Below, in pieces: positions 35,831 to 47,561 of a stretch of 64,000 bases of DNA (position 1 is its first letter; each line of letters begins with the position of its first letter). The notes under the pieces are model-generated. The model saw only the letters and a list, made by a program, of their open reading frames with translations. It had not been told where the DNA came from and ran no database searches. The stretch is from NCBI GenBank assembly GCA_024364735.1, contig JAGFNQ010006445.1, positions 1 to 64,000 of the forward strand. Reading direction: 5' to 3'. The position numbers and the translations under genes were made by a program. The DNA comes from Boesenbergia rotunda. Lineage: Eukaryota > Streptophyta > Magnoliopsida > Zingiberales > Zingiberaceae.

Positions 35831-36398
35831 GGGAGACCTAGTCGGAAGCCCGAGAGGACCGGTCGGAATTGCATGTGAAGGAAAGAGAAAAGTCTCACTA
35901 CATTGGATGAAGAGAAGGTGAAGAGTCGCATGAAAAGAATTGCTCTTTATTGGCTTTAATGAAGGGAAGTCAAAGAGACAAAAGACTCTTCATATTTATG
36001 GGATGAATATAAAAGAGGCTCTAGTCATTTTGAATGAAGTAAGTGTGCTTTTCTTCTTCCCTTCCTCTCTTCTTCCTCTCCTCCCCTCTTGGCCGAAACC
36101 CTTGTGGTTTCTTGGTGGTCCTGTGAACTACCTCAAGTTGCTAGCACAACTAAGGTATTTCTTCCCAAAGTTGAGAGATTGTGTCCGTGTGGATACGAAT
36201 AGAGGCACGAACTCTTGAACGTGCAAGAGATCTGGTGCACGAGCGGGATAAGCAAAGGGCACGCTCCAAAGGTATACACTTTAGATAGATCTATTAGATA
36301 GATGAACATTGTACGAGTTTTTCTATCGCATGGATCGCTCGTGAGTTCTTGTTTCCACTGCGTTTTATGTTTTGGTGCCGGGAGAGCCCAACAGGTAT

Positions 36399-36868
36399 AC
36401 TGGTGCAAGAGTGCCCCATTTTCAAATTTACAGACATGATCCTCCAAATCTGTCTTCTCGACATAATCAACAATCTCAGGCCCGTGGAACTGCTTTAACA
36501 TGGGGTTTTCTACAATCTCGATGAGAAAGGAGTAGAGGGAGCCTTTGGGGAGGCCTTAAGTTCCTCCCTTTTCCCTTGTCCTTCTTCGTGCCTCTACGCG
36601 TTAGAGGCTACCGAGTGGACCTTCTTGATATCTCTGGGAGAGTTTTTTCGGGAACCTGGGGTTGCTCCGTCCAATTGTCCCACAGGTGTGATAGATCTAC
36701 GCGAGTGCGAGATGGAGACTCTAGGGATCTCCTCCCGCGCAGGAGCCTCTTGTTGTGAGGCAGCTTGTTCGACTTGGTGCTACTCAAGCGCTTCTTTGAT
36801 GTCGTTGGCCACCAAGCGGTCCAGTTCCTCCCTTGTAGGACAATGGCTTGTCCCTCCGGCCCTGCCAT
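36399..36868 (-). pseudogene. Gypsy gag, N-terminal part, broken
   Basis: The likely start codon is at 36868 (MAGPEGQ), about 50 bases from the primer site. The correct frame is lost early: the original reading EELDRLVANDIKEALE appears in another frame. The end carries PMLKQFHGPEIVDYVEK followed by LEDHVCKFENGALLHQYT, the conserved retrotransposon gag block. It is interrupted at 36393 by the family A solo LTR and continues at 33099. Confidence 0.82.
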
Positions 36869-36916
36869 CGGTGCTCCTTCGGGTGCTTTACTGGTTTCCC
36901 ACAGACGACGCTAAAC

Positions 36917-36981
36917 TTGTTCTGGAAGGAATCTACTTCGACGACCAGTCATCGAAGTTCGCCTCACGTGGATGCTGATGG
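36917..36981 (-). repeat. 5' LTR of gypsy element G, second part, with adjoining primer site
   Basis: It aligns with 19309-19369 of the 3' LTR, ending with CCAGAACA. Just beyond (minus strand from 36916) the sequence reads AGTTTAGCGTCGTCTGTGGG, which resembles the primer-site/leader junction of plant gypsy elements, although the usual TGGCGCC is altered. Confidence 0.82.
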
Positions 36982-39309
36982 TGTTAGTATGTATACTAAA
37001 AGCTTTGTCTTTTGGTTTAGGATACATCTACATTTTAAAGAGAATCAGAAATCACACAGTGCATGTTCAGGTTTATGTTTATATTGGTATGTGCACTAAA
37101 TGTCTAATGCTTGGCATTGAAGATAACATTGTGTGTGGTGTCGCACAGAAGATCATGTTATCAGGTACCTTGCCGAAGCATAAGAAAGAGGCTCACAACC
37201 GAGATGGAATTGGACAAACCAATCAGAATGATTGTAGTGTAATCGGGTGTGGTTTATCTTAACCATAGGATTACACTAGTGTACTTTGTGTACATTGAGT
37301 AGGACTAAAAGAGAGGTCATCCAATTTTTGTACTGACCTAGTAAATTGGATTAGACCTCGGATACTATTATGGAGTACGATCTCTGAATCCCGAAATAAT
37401 GACGGGCATATATTATTAATAATTGTTTCTTTGATTTACCAATGGGCGAGATCTATTCTGTTAGATCAATAGACCCGGTAAGTTGGGAAATAATATTAAT
37501 AATATGATGTGTCATTGAATTATTGACGGAATCCGTGTCCTGGTGAGTCAGGGTGATGATGCCCCCTTGGTGAGCTCAAGAGGATCGTCATGCCAAATCT
37601 TGCAAGTGGACTATGGTCCGGCATGCCGAAAAGGTTGAGTGGTACTAACCAAGGATCAAGAAGATAATTAATTTGATTATCAGTAAATTGAATTAATTAT
37701 CAGGCATGCGATATCTTAAACACGGGGAAATGGACGACTTATAATAGGTGGAGCCCATATGCAAATATGGGGGTTGGTGAGGAAGTACAATGGGATCCTT
37801 TAGTGGAATAGATCTCCATTTAATGGATCGGGTTTGGATCTATTAGAGGGCCAAGAACCAACTCCTTCTCATGGTCCCTATCCTAGCCCAATAAAGCCCC
37901 ATTAGAGTCATGATAAAAGGCCGGATTAATTAAGGAATTAATTTCAGATTAATTTAATTATTAATTTCGAAATTTATTAAAGAATTAATCAAGGATTAAT
38001 TAAGGAATTAATTTGGGATTAATTAATCTCGAAATTAATTAAGGAAGTAATCATAGAATAATTATGGAAATATTCTATATAAAAAATTTGGATGGAATGA
38101 TTAAAAGAATTAATCGTTAGATTAATTATGGAATTATTCTATATAAATTTTTATATAATCAATCCAATTTTAATTGGAAAATTTTTTCCAATTAAAACTA
38201 ACTAAACCCCTATATAAATCCCACCTCTCTCTCCCTCTATCGAATCTAACCTCCTCCCCTCTCAACCCTTGTGCGCCGGTGACAAAGAGAAGAAGAGGAT
38301 CGCCTCTTCCCCTCTTTTCTTGGTTTCTTCTCTCCTTCAAGGTTGCTATCGACAAGGGAGGATCCTTCTTGGTCCCTTGGTAGCGCACGGCAAGAAGAGA
38401 AGGAGGAGAAACCGATGGTGCAAGTGGTGGAGGTCGGCGCCGGCGGTGGAGGAGAAGAGAAGCTTCATTGCTCTTCTTCTCACAATCTTTTCCTCTACTT
38501 CTCTGTTACGGACATCCACAAGACAAAGGGAAGCTGTCTTCTCTTTTGTGGTGTGCGGTAGAAGAGAAAAGAAGAGGGTGGCGAGCCGAAAGTGGAGCTT
38601 CTCCTTTTGGTGATTGTCGCCGGAAAAGGAGAGGTTGAGGGAGAGCTTTTCTTCCTTTGTGGTGTCACTACCGTGAGTTAGGAAGAAGGTTTAGAGGTTG
38701 GTGTGGGTTGTGGTGAAGGAGAGGAACTCATCCTCTTGACTTCATCACCATCTTCTTCAAAGGGCCGCCGGGTAGTGATGGAAAACCCTAGCCCTAGGGT
38801 TTTTGGTTCGCGGCGCAAGGGAAGAAGAAAAGGAAGGATTGATTCGCGTGCCTTGGTGAGTCCACGACTTGGGAGATCGTCGCCCACACGACGTCCAAGT
38901 GGGCTGGTACATAGGATAGAAGACTGCGAGGTAAACGGCGAGGTATAATTCTCCCGGGCTCAGTTTTCATTACGCTATGTTTATTTTGTGTCATTATGCT
39001 TTGCCTTGTCATTTCATGTGTGTTTAATTATTATTTAGACTTGAAATCTTAGATAATAATAATTAACTGGACCCCGAAGATAAACACAAAAATCGGCGAT
39101 CCAAATCGTCATCTTTTCCACGGTTAGTTAATCCGAAAGTTGCAAAGCCTTTGTGGCTAAGTTGTAATTTAGACTAACTAACACGACGACGAATCGGTCG
39201 TTATAGGGACGGTTCTCTATTCGGATTAAATTTTTAATCCGTGGCTATAGAGAGGTCTCTCGGATACGACCACGTGGTTGTCTTGGAAACTGCCAAGGGA
39301 TAACCAACA
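36982..39309 (+). mobile_element. Solo LTR, 2328 bp, inserted in the gypsy 5' LTR
   Basis: TGTTAGTATG at 36982 to GGGATAACCAACA at 39309, flanked by GATGG (36977-36981 and 39310-39314). A TATA box (CTATATAAATCCC) near 38210 fixes the plus orientation. Upstream of it (37920-38160) are repeated TTAATTAAGGAATTAATT phrases. The GC-rich part after 38260 would be transcribed; its overlapping frames are not convincing genes. The lineage is probably copia. Confidence 0.85.
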
Positions 39310-39314
39310 GATGG

Positions 39315-39986
39315 GAGGGGAGGAACTTCGTGCCATGCGAGATCAACACGAGCGTTAGGGGAACACGTCGGAGGTTGTCCGGCTGAGCCCACTCCGACGC
39401 TCAAATTAGTGCCTCGTTGGAAAAAAAGAGAAAGCAGAAAGACTGTATGAGTTGTAGCGAGTTTGTCCCCCTTTATCGGAGGGGTTGGTGTACCTTTTAT
39501 ACCTGCGGCGGCTATCTCATGAGTCTCCACGATCATTGTCACGTTCCTCCGATTGTCGGTTACAGGGTAACCTTTGCAATAGTTCACGCCGTCATTACGT
39601 TCAGACCATTGCGACAATTATGGGTTATGATGACTCTGCGATAAGGGGCGAAGGTTATCCACAGATCCGAAGAAAGGGGGACCGTTACTTGAGGCCGAGT
39701 GTTCCTTGGGCTCCGCTACCCCGAGGTGATCTCGGGGCCTTTTGGCCCGGGGGGTCCCGGGCGCTCGCCTTCCCGAGGTGATCTCGAGACCTGATCTTCC
39801 AAGGTGATCTCGAGCATGTATCCTCCTGGAGCGATCCCAGACGTAGGTCTACCCGAGGTAGTCTCGGGGATCCACCTTCCCGAGGGGGCCTCGGGAGCCA
39901 AGGAAAGAGAGTCGTCCAGACTCGGTAGATCCTACCACATAACTTATTCAGTCCACGTATCGTCCATGGGGTGTTCAAGCCCATCA
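39315..39986 (-). repeat. 5' LTR of gypsy element G, first part
   Basis: It matches 19370-20017 closely and starts TGATGGGC at 39986. The remaining 65 bases are at 36917-36981, on the other side of the insertion at 36982-39309. Confidence 0.9.
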
Positions 39987-41133
39987 ACTACAATTACTAA
40001 TATTTTTATATTTCAAATATATTAATTTATAATTTATATTTTAAATTATACTCTCTATAAATATTATATAAATTATTTTTAATATGTTATTTATTATTAA
40101 TAGGATAAGTAAAACAGTAATTTTTAAATAAAATTAATGCATTATATTCGTACTACATAATTAACATTCATCTAATTTAATTTGAAGGTCTAAAATAAAT
40201 ATGACTAAACAAATATTAAAAATATATTATTGCTTATACATAAAAAGATAAAAATGTATTCATAACATATTCATTTAAAATTAAAATTATACTATAAATA
40301 TTCATCATATCTAAATAAAAAATAAGACAATAAATACTAAAAAGTGATAAGAGGGCAAAATATTACTCGATAGAAAATATAGAGGTAAAATATAAATCGA
40401 TAAAAAATAAGATGGTTAAATATTATTTTTTAAATATAAAAAAATACAATCCAATAGAAAATATAGGACAGTTTAAAATTATTTACTCTAATTTAACTTT
40501 ATCAATATTTATAGTAACAACTAATATTATCATATGATATTAAAAATATTTAAAAATTTATACATATTATTTTAAAATTAAGTATAATAATTAAGAGATA
40601 GTATGAATAGCATAAGCTTCATCAAATACCTTATACTTGATATGTGCCTCAAGGATTATGGTAATAGAAGGGTAATTAATTATCACTTAAATATTTACAA
40701 TTCGATCTCTAATTATGCTATATTTTATAAGATTTTTTTTTCTAGATGAGGTGCGCTATCATGAGATGTTAGGCTTATGGATCACTCATATGAATACTTA
40801 CCGATTTATCTTAGTGGCCGAGAAATGGATCAGACGCTGATATGTGAAAAAAAATATTTTGAATTATGCAGAAATTATAGATATAGGGGCAAACCACAAT
40901 ATACATGAAGATAGATTACTTGATTTTTAACAAATATGGCAAACCATAATATACATGAAGTTAGATTGCGTGATTTTTAACAAATATTCTAATATGTGTA
41001 TTTAGACCCGTAAGTACTAAGAGAGAAATATTTTACATAAATAAATCTAGTTAATAATTTTTTTCATTATGATCAAGATATTTAAATAAATTATAATGGG
41101 CAACTCCACAATTAAATGATAATAGGAATAATT
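39987..41133. other. AT-rich intergenic DNA
   Basis: It starts with the right target duplication of gypsy G (ACTAC). It is very AT-rich with no gene. A near-perfect 50-bp tandem duplication lies at 40888-40937 and 40938-40987. Confidence 0.7.
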
Positions 41134-41270
41134 TGTTGAGAATCTCATGTACCACACATTTATTAATGATAATGTACGATATATAAATATCATTATAAGT
41201 GTAAAATAGTAAAATTACTAAAATACTAAGAAACAAATAAATGTATAAATAAGATAATATTCTCTAATAT
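41134..41270 (-). repeat. Short LTR remnant of decayed copia element
   Basis: On the minus strand the sequence reads TTAGAGAATATTATC at about 41269 and ends GATTCTCAACA at 41134, resembling the short LTRs of Ale/Retrofit-type copia elements. It is placed just after a purine tract that follows the RNase H end. The start base is degenerate. Confidence 0.5.
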
Positions 41271-41280
41271 GCCCTTTAAG

Positions 41281-43391
41281 ATGGTGTTCCAGAGATGACA
41301 TCAATCTTATTTCAAATAGTATACAATCAATGTCGAGAAAGTGACTTGGTGAGTATATCGACTAAGTGATCAGCATTAGAAATATGAGTAACTCACAGTT
41401 CAAAGAACTATACCAGATCATGAATAAAGTGAGAGTCAATAGACAGATGCTTCATCTGAGAGTAAAAAATAGAATTAATTGAAAACTAAGTAGCAACCAA
41501 ATTATCGTTGAAGAGCACAACAGGCATGATAACCAGACGAAGTAGTTCAATCACAAGTAACTTAATCTATTGAAGCAACAATACCGCAAAATCTATGGCG
41601 CGATATTCAACCTCAGTCAAAGTGCGCGCAACCATGTGCTACTTGATAGATTTCCAGGAAACCGGATTAGCACCCATAAAAATATCAAACACACATATAC
41701 AACACTGATCATCCGGATTTCCTATCTAGTTCGCATCAGAAAAATCATGAAAAGTGAGAGGTGTATCTATAAGTAGGTGAATGCCAAGATCCCTAGTACC
41801 ATTGAGATACTGAAATAAACGCTTCACAACGTCCCAGTGCGTCTTTGAAGGGGCATGCATAAACTGTGAAAGCTTGTTGACCACAATGAAAATATCAGGA
41901 CGGGTCATACGGAGATGTTGTAGACCATTAACTATCTGTCAGAACATAGTTGCATCAAAAGACGGAGACCCATCATGCAAAGGATAACCAACAGCAATAG
42001 GAGTGGAAACTGACTTGGAGACAAGCATGTTGTGTTTGGAGAGAAGATCAGTGATATACTTTTGCTAGGAAAAAAGAAGACCATTTGAAGTTGTGTGAAC
42101 CTCAACTCCGCAGAAGAAGAAAAGAGCTCCAAGATTCTTAGATGCAATTTGGCATTAAGTTTGTATATTATGTCGTTAACAACAGAAGCATCACTACCTG
42201 TAATGATTAGATCATCTACGTATACAAGGAAATAGATAACAGTGTTATCCCGTTGATAAACAAATAAGGAGGTATCATCCCGAGAGGTGATAAAGCCAAG
42301 AGAGACCAAGAACGCGCGAAACTCTAAATACTAGGCATGCATAGCCTGCTTCAGGCCATAAATCGCCTTATGCAAACAACACACATGATCCAGAAATTCA
42401 GTACTGCACATGCCTGAAGGTTTGCCATATAAACCTCCTCCATAAGACGTCCATTAAGAAACGTATTGTTGACATCAAGTTGGAAAAGACACCACTGCCA
42501 ATTCACATCCATACTAAGAACAATGTAAATGGTTACTGGGTTAATAACAAGGCTGAATGCATCATGAAAGTTAACACCAGAATGCTGATGAAATCCCCTT
42601 AGCAATAAGGCGAGCCGTATATCAATCAACAGAATCGTCAGAATTGCACTTAATGTGAAATATTCACTTGTTACCCACAAGATTATGGTCTGGTAAAGGT
42701 GGGATAAGAGTCCAAGTCTGATTACGGAGAAGAGCATCATACTCTTTATGCATGACCTTTACCCAATTCAGATCTTTGAGCTCATGCATAACAAATGATG
42801 GTTCACAAGGCTTTAAAAGGCTAGTATGAAGGATATATTTTACGTTGGGTTTGTAGATGACATTTTTGGAGTGAGTTTCCATGGGATGCTGGTTTAGGGA
42901 AGTGCGACGGGAGGAGAGAGGGGAAGAGAGAGGCGATGAATTAGAAGGTCGGGCATCGCCAGGCAGCGTTGATGGTTAAACAACAGGTGATGACGATGGC
43001 GATGGTAAAGGAGTTAGCTCGGGCGGCTACAACTAGTGGAAAGTTGCAGCATAGGTGTCGGAGGTCCTACAAGAGGACTGGTGTAGTAGAAAGCTCAGAG
43101 TCAGTGTCTATTACTATGGAACCCAAGGAGGAGGTGATAGCAAATCAAAAAATATACTCTACAAACTTACTATGACGAGATATAAAGACTTTTTTTGAGA
43201 GTGAGATCATAGCACTAGAAGACACTCTGAGTGAGACAATAATCAAAAAAGATACAGGAGGTTGTACCTGAGATTAAGCTTGTGGTGGGAGTAGGGCCGT
43301 TACCACGGAAAGCACAAACACCCGAAAACACGAAGCTATGAAAGATTAGGGGCGGTTGTGAACAATTTGTCAAAGGAGGACAGATGAAAAA
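41281..43391 (-). pseudogene. Decayed Ty1/copia pol (integrase end, RT, RNase H)
   Basis: Read on the minus strand in several frames: a core block resembling FRVFGCLCFP near 43310, a linker block (42664-42882), RT with DVNNTFLNG (42351-42740) and YVDDLIITGSD (42190-42240), and the RNase H side with TRPDIFIVVNKLSQF (41726-41908). Stops and frameshifts are frequent. The pol is cut at 43391 by the family C arm; gag and the integrase core are not seen. It is an old insertion. Confidence 0.82.
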
Positions 43392-44850
43392 TATTAGGAC
43401 CGGTAAGCGAGCTAAAGGGGGAGTGATTAGCTCCGAATTGCTTGTTATAGATTTATCGCTGCGGAAGACTCTAAGCAATGCTAACACTCAAGGATTTACC
43501 TGGTATCCACCTCCTTGAGGTGACTAATCCAAGGATCCGCTCTCCCTCACTCTCTCAAGCACTAAGAACGACTCCTTCGTGGAGGTGGAGAAGCCTCGTA
43601 CAAGCTCTCAAGAAGATACAACAAGAATACAAGAAAATATAAAAGAAATCTTACAAGATTTACAACAATGAGTTCTCTATGTTTTTCTTACATTTTTCTA
43701 GTTTAAAATTGCCTCTTGATCCTTGGAAATGCAGCAGCACTTTGTTCCAAAGTCTCACTCGAAGTGGTGATGAAGGAGGAGAAGAGAGTGCGAAGAATGC
43801 CGAAGAACATCGCTTCAATCTTGTGTGAAAACCCTATATACCCGTGACCTAGGGCTCCCTTAATCGATCATCCAATCAATTACTACGTCAGAATTAGTCG
43901 TTCAATGGCTATTTTTTGAAGCTTAATCGATTAAGACGATCTTAATCGATTACTCAATCGATTCAGCATCTTTTTGTGCTCTCGCACAATACTGCTATAA
44001 TCGATTGCTTAATCGATTACTGTCCACCTTAATCGATTGACTAATCGATTAAGAGGAGGTTGAATCGATTGCCACTCGATTCAGCCTGCTTCTATTCTCA
44101 CAATACAACTCTCCCTATCGATTACCCAATCGATTCACTCTCTCCTTAATCAATTAATTACCCAATTGATACCCAATTGATTACGGTCCTCCTTAATCAA
44201 TTACCCAATCAATTAAGATCCTCCTTAATTAATTACCCAATCGATTAAGAAGATTTCTGTTCGCGAGATACTAACGCCAATCGATTGGGCCCAATCCCAA
44301 CTTGTGTACACAAGTCTATGATTCTCTTGCCTAACCCTAGTCAACCATAACATGTTAGGACTTCCTTACCAAGTATTTGACCAACCCTTTGACCGACTTC
44401 GACTTTCCCTTGCCTAGTTACCAACTAGGTCTTTTCCCATGCTAGAGTGTGATCTCTCCGATCCATGTGGAATTTACCTAGTCTCACTAAGATTTTTTCC
44501 TTGCCAGCATGCAATCTCCTCGATCAACTTGGACTTCACCTAGTCTCACTAGGTGTGCCTAGTCCCACTAGGACTTTTCCCGTGCCAGCGTGTAATCTCC
44601 CCGATCCACCTGGTCTTCACCTAGTCTCACTAGGTGTGCCTAGTCCCACTAGGACTTTTCCTGTGCCAGCATGTAATCTCCCCGATCCACCTGGACTTCA
44701 CCAGTCAAGTCTCCAGTTAATCTTGACCCACTTGACTCACACAATGTTCAATCATCATTGTTAAACATCGAAACTCAAGCTCACCCGAGCCTAGTTAAAC
44801 TAAGTCATCCCTAACCTCACGCTTGAGCCTGTATCCTAGGAAGATTCCTA
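43392..44850 (-). repeat. Family C LTR in left arm
   Basis: It ends at 43392 on the minus strand with GGTCCTAATA and has a TATA-like GGGTATATAGGG near 43838. U3 (43860-44300) has at least ten AATCGATT or one-base variants. CACTAGGACTTTTCC-type short repeats lie at 44470-44700. Confidence 0.72.
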
Positions 44851-46102
44851 ATCTTCATCTTTTCATAAACCAAAGAGAAATTAAAATACATGCTTTTAAG
44901 GAAGACCTCCCCCTCAAAACATGCTCTAAATCTCTATCATTGCATTAACAATGATTTTGAGTTTCTAAATCTTTAGAAAATCTCAACTTGAGGTTATGAG
45001 ATTTTGAAGTTCAAAACTTGAATCAAAATCTCTTCGAGACTTATATTTTTCACCAAACTCATTCCCTTTTTCATTTCATCGTCAAATTCACCCAAGTATA
45101 CTTACAAAAGTATGCCAAAGGGTTAGGGATTGTTAGGTTACTCAAAATAGGTTAATGGAATGAAATTAGGCAATTTCAGTTGTGCCAATCGATTGGTGTT
45201 GAGTCTCAATTGATTAAACCATGCATAATCGATCAACTGTTCGATTACGTCTACCCTTAATCGATCAATGGATCGATTATGCGAGCATCTGTGCTTGTGG
45301 AAAGTCATCACTAATCGATTGCTGAATCGATTGATGCATGTCCTAATCAATCACTTGATCGACTGTGAGTTTCTGATTTCTGAAAATAATTTCAGACCGA
45401 ATTTCAGAAACTTCTAAATAATTCTACAAAATTTTAAAATAATTTTCTATGAAAATATAACTTATTTTAAAAAATTTGATACAAAATTGGAAACCTTGAA
45501 ACCCTTCAATGTTTCACTCCAATTTGTATCGAACTCATCAATGGTGAATGTTATCAAAAGATAGTCTTCACCAAGGTTTTCCAAAATAGTTTTGATATGT
45601 TTTTCAAAAATAATTTTCAACCATATTCTTTGGCCTAATTGCACATGACTTATACATTAGCTTTCCTAATGATTGGAGTTCACTTAAAATCCCATTTTGG
45701 ATGAAATTAAAACTCAAATAGATGCATTTTATCAACACCTTGAGTTTTACTAATCAACCTAACATCTCACTTATATCTAGTGTAACTCAGAACATATAGA
45801 AGTCAACTTATAATCTTTGTAAGATGTAAAAATCATGTTCTTCCTAACCAACGGTTCATGCATTTCTACCTAGACATTATAAGTTTGATTATCCACTTAG
45901 GATGTCAATTAATGTCAATATCCTTAAGTTTAATAAAATGAAATAATGCATGATAATAAACATGACATGCATCATTTTGGAAATTTTCAAAAGAAAAATT
46001 TATTATAATTAAATTATGCATGTATAACATGACATGTGATATTTTCATAATAAAATATGAATGATTAATTATGATGACATGACATATGATAGGGCACACA
46101 AA
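43392..46102 (-). repeat. Left arm of a large inverted duplication (family C element)
   Basis: Reading outward on the minus strand from 46102, the arm carries an internal noncoding region and then the family C LTR (about 44850 to 43392). The right arm (46217-46351 joined to 59502-61753) carries the same order on the plus strand. Shared landmarks are the ATGACATG-rich inner end, AATCGATT-type repeats (45180-45360 against 60150-60340) and GAGCATGTTTTGAGGG. About 200 bp around the LTR start is missing here compared with the right arm. Confidence 0.82.
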
Positions 46103-46216
46103 TCAAGGCATTATCTTCGAAATTAGGGGTAAAATTAGGATTATCAATGGCTTAGCGATGAGTTATTGGTACTTAGATAGGAAATCTAGGTATTCACTTT
46201 TGTGCTACTATGCCAT
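46103..46216. other. Spacer at the centre of the inverted duplication
   Basis: About 115 bp of single-copy-looking DNA between the two arms, with no gene. Confidence 0.7.
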
Positions 46217-46351
46217 GTTTTGTATGCCCTATCACATGTCATGACATCATAATTCATCATTCATATTTTATTATGAAAATATTACATGTCATGTCATACA
46301 TGCATCATCTAGCTATAATATTTTTTTTTAATTCTCATATGATGCATGTCA

Positions 46352-47561
46352 TGTGGGATCGAATTGAATCGATAGAGGGGGTGAATATCGATCGTTAAAT
46401 TTTTTGAAATACTTAGAGAAATTACGCAGCGAAAAAACAAAAACAATCGCTAACACTTTTGTTTTTACTTGGTTCAGAGTCGCAGTCGGCTCCTACTCCA
46501 AGGCCCACGGTCCTTGACCATTTAAGATGGGCAATTCTATATTTTCATTAAATGATTACAAGTTGGAGTTCCGAATATAGAATTAAAAATTACAGCACTT
46601 AAAAAAAAAGAATTTATACTGATGACCGGAAGATTTTGGAATGCTGGAGCCGCGGATCGTCGTTGGCGCTTGAATCTTGAGCACGGAGCTTGTCGGAGCG
46701 GAGCACTTGAATGAATGCGTAGAAAACAATTGTTGTTGAAGCCAAGGGGTGAACCCCTTTATATAGTCGTAGCTGGGGCACCTGTGATGATGGGGGCGCC
46801 TGACACGTGGTCTTCTCTGCGCAAACCTCAATCCGCAGACTTGGCCAGCGCTTATCCCCTCAACCAGGGCGCTTGAGCTAACTGGGGTGTCTGTGTTAAC
46901 ACAGGCGCCTCTATTGCAGTCTTGAGGCTTTGCTTCGAGTTGTTTTGGAATTTACCCTTTGTCTGGGGTGCCTGTCTCAACACAGGCGCCTAGCCAAGTA
47001 GGGCACCTCACTCCATTAAGGCGCCTGGGAGCAGAAACCTCCATACATTCATTCCTGCAACTAGGGTTAATTCCAAAACACAAGAAACATATAAATGATA
47101 TAAAATTAATCATGATTTACAGCCTGAGCTATCTTGGTTCTGACTTTGGGCTTCCCAAATTGAACCCTAGGTCGAACCGATGCCTAATGTTCCCTCCACG
47201 GGTAACGCGTCCTCACCTACTCCTCTCAGGAGATTTTTCTTGTTTGCCAACCGGCTCCTCCGGTTGGACTTTTGCCCAATCCCCCTAATCAGGTCTTAGT
47301 GCCCAGCTTCACTCACCAGGTCATAGTGCTCAACTTCACTCACCAGGTCTTCGGTGCCTAGTCCACGACCAGGACTTAGTGCCCAATTCTTAGAACCAGG
47401 ACTTAGTGCCCAATTCTTAGAACCAAGACTTAGTGCCTAGTGTACCTAGGACTTTACCTGCACACTTGATTAGCCTTGTTAGATAACAATAAAATCTTAA
47501 CTTCTGGACCCTTTGCCATTATCAAAACACAGATTTGACTTTGGTGCTTCCGGCACCAACA
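46352..47561 (-). repeat. 3' LTR of S3 (1210 bp)
   Basis: It starts on the minus strand at 47561 (TGTTGGTGCCGGAAGCACC) after the purine tract and ends at 46352 (CGATCCCACA). It is a different subfamily from S1: GGCGCCTGTGTT-type motifs replace GGGCGCCCGGG. A TATA-type box lies at about 46761-46769. Confidence 0.92.

Larger units (their letters stand above)
33100..36393 (+). mobile_element. Solo LTR of family A (about 1.9 kb) with an inner insertion
   Basis: TGTTAGTAGGAGCCC at 33100 to GAGAGCCCAACA at 36393, flanked by GGTAT on both sides (33095-33099 and 36394-36398). It is inserted in gypsy gag. Removing S2 and its duplication leaves about 1895 bp. A TATA box (TATAAAAG) lies at about 36008. 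The 33100-33502 and 34902-35290 parts match the LTR at 1-769 on the opposite strand. Confidence 0.9.
19309..39986 (-). mobile_element. Ty3/gypsy (Tat-like) non-autonomous element, family G, with nested insertions
   Basis: The two LTRs lie at 19309-20017 (3' LTR) and at 36917-36981 plus 39315-39986 (5' LTR, split by a later insertion). ACTAC occurs immediately outside both ends (19304-19308 and 39987-39991). Removing the nested elements and their duplications leaves about 5.4 kb: two LTRs of 0.7 kb, a primer site, a degraded gag of about 0.6 kb and a roughly 3.1-kb tandem array near the 3' LTR. No protease, RT, RNase H or integrase is found. The gag block KFENGALLHQYT is typical of Tat-lineage gag; the lineage call is inference from that motif and the layout. 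Confidence 0.9.
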
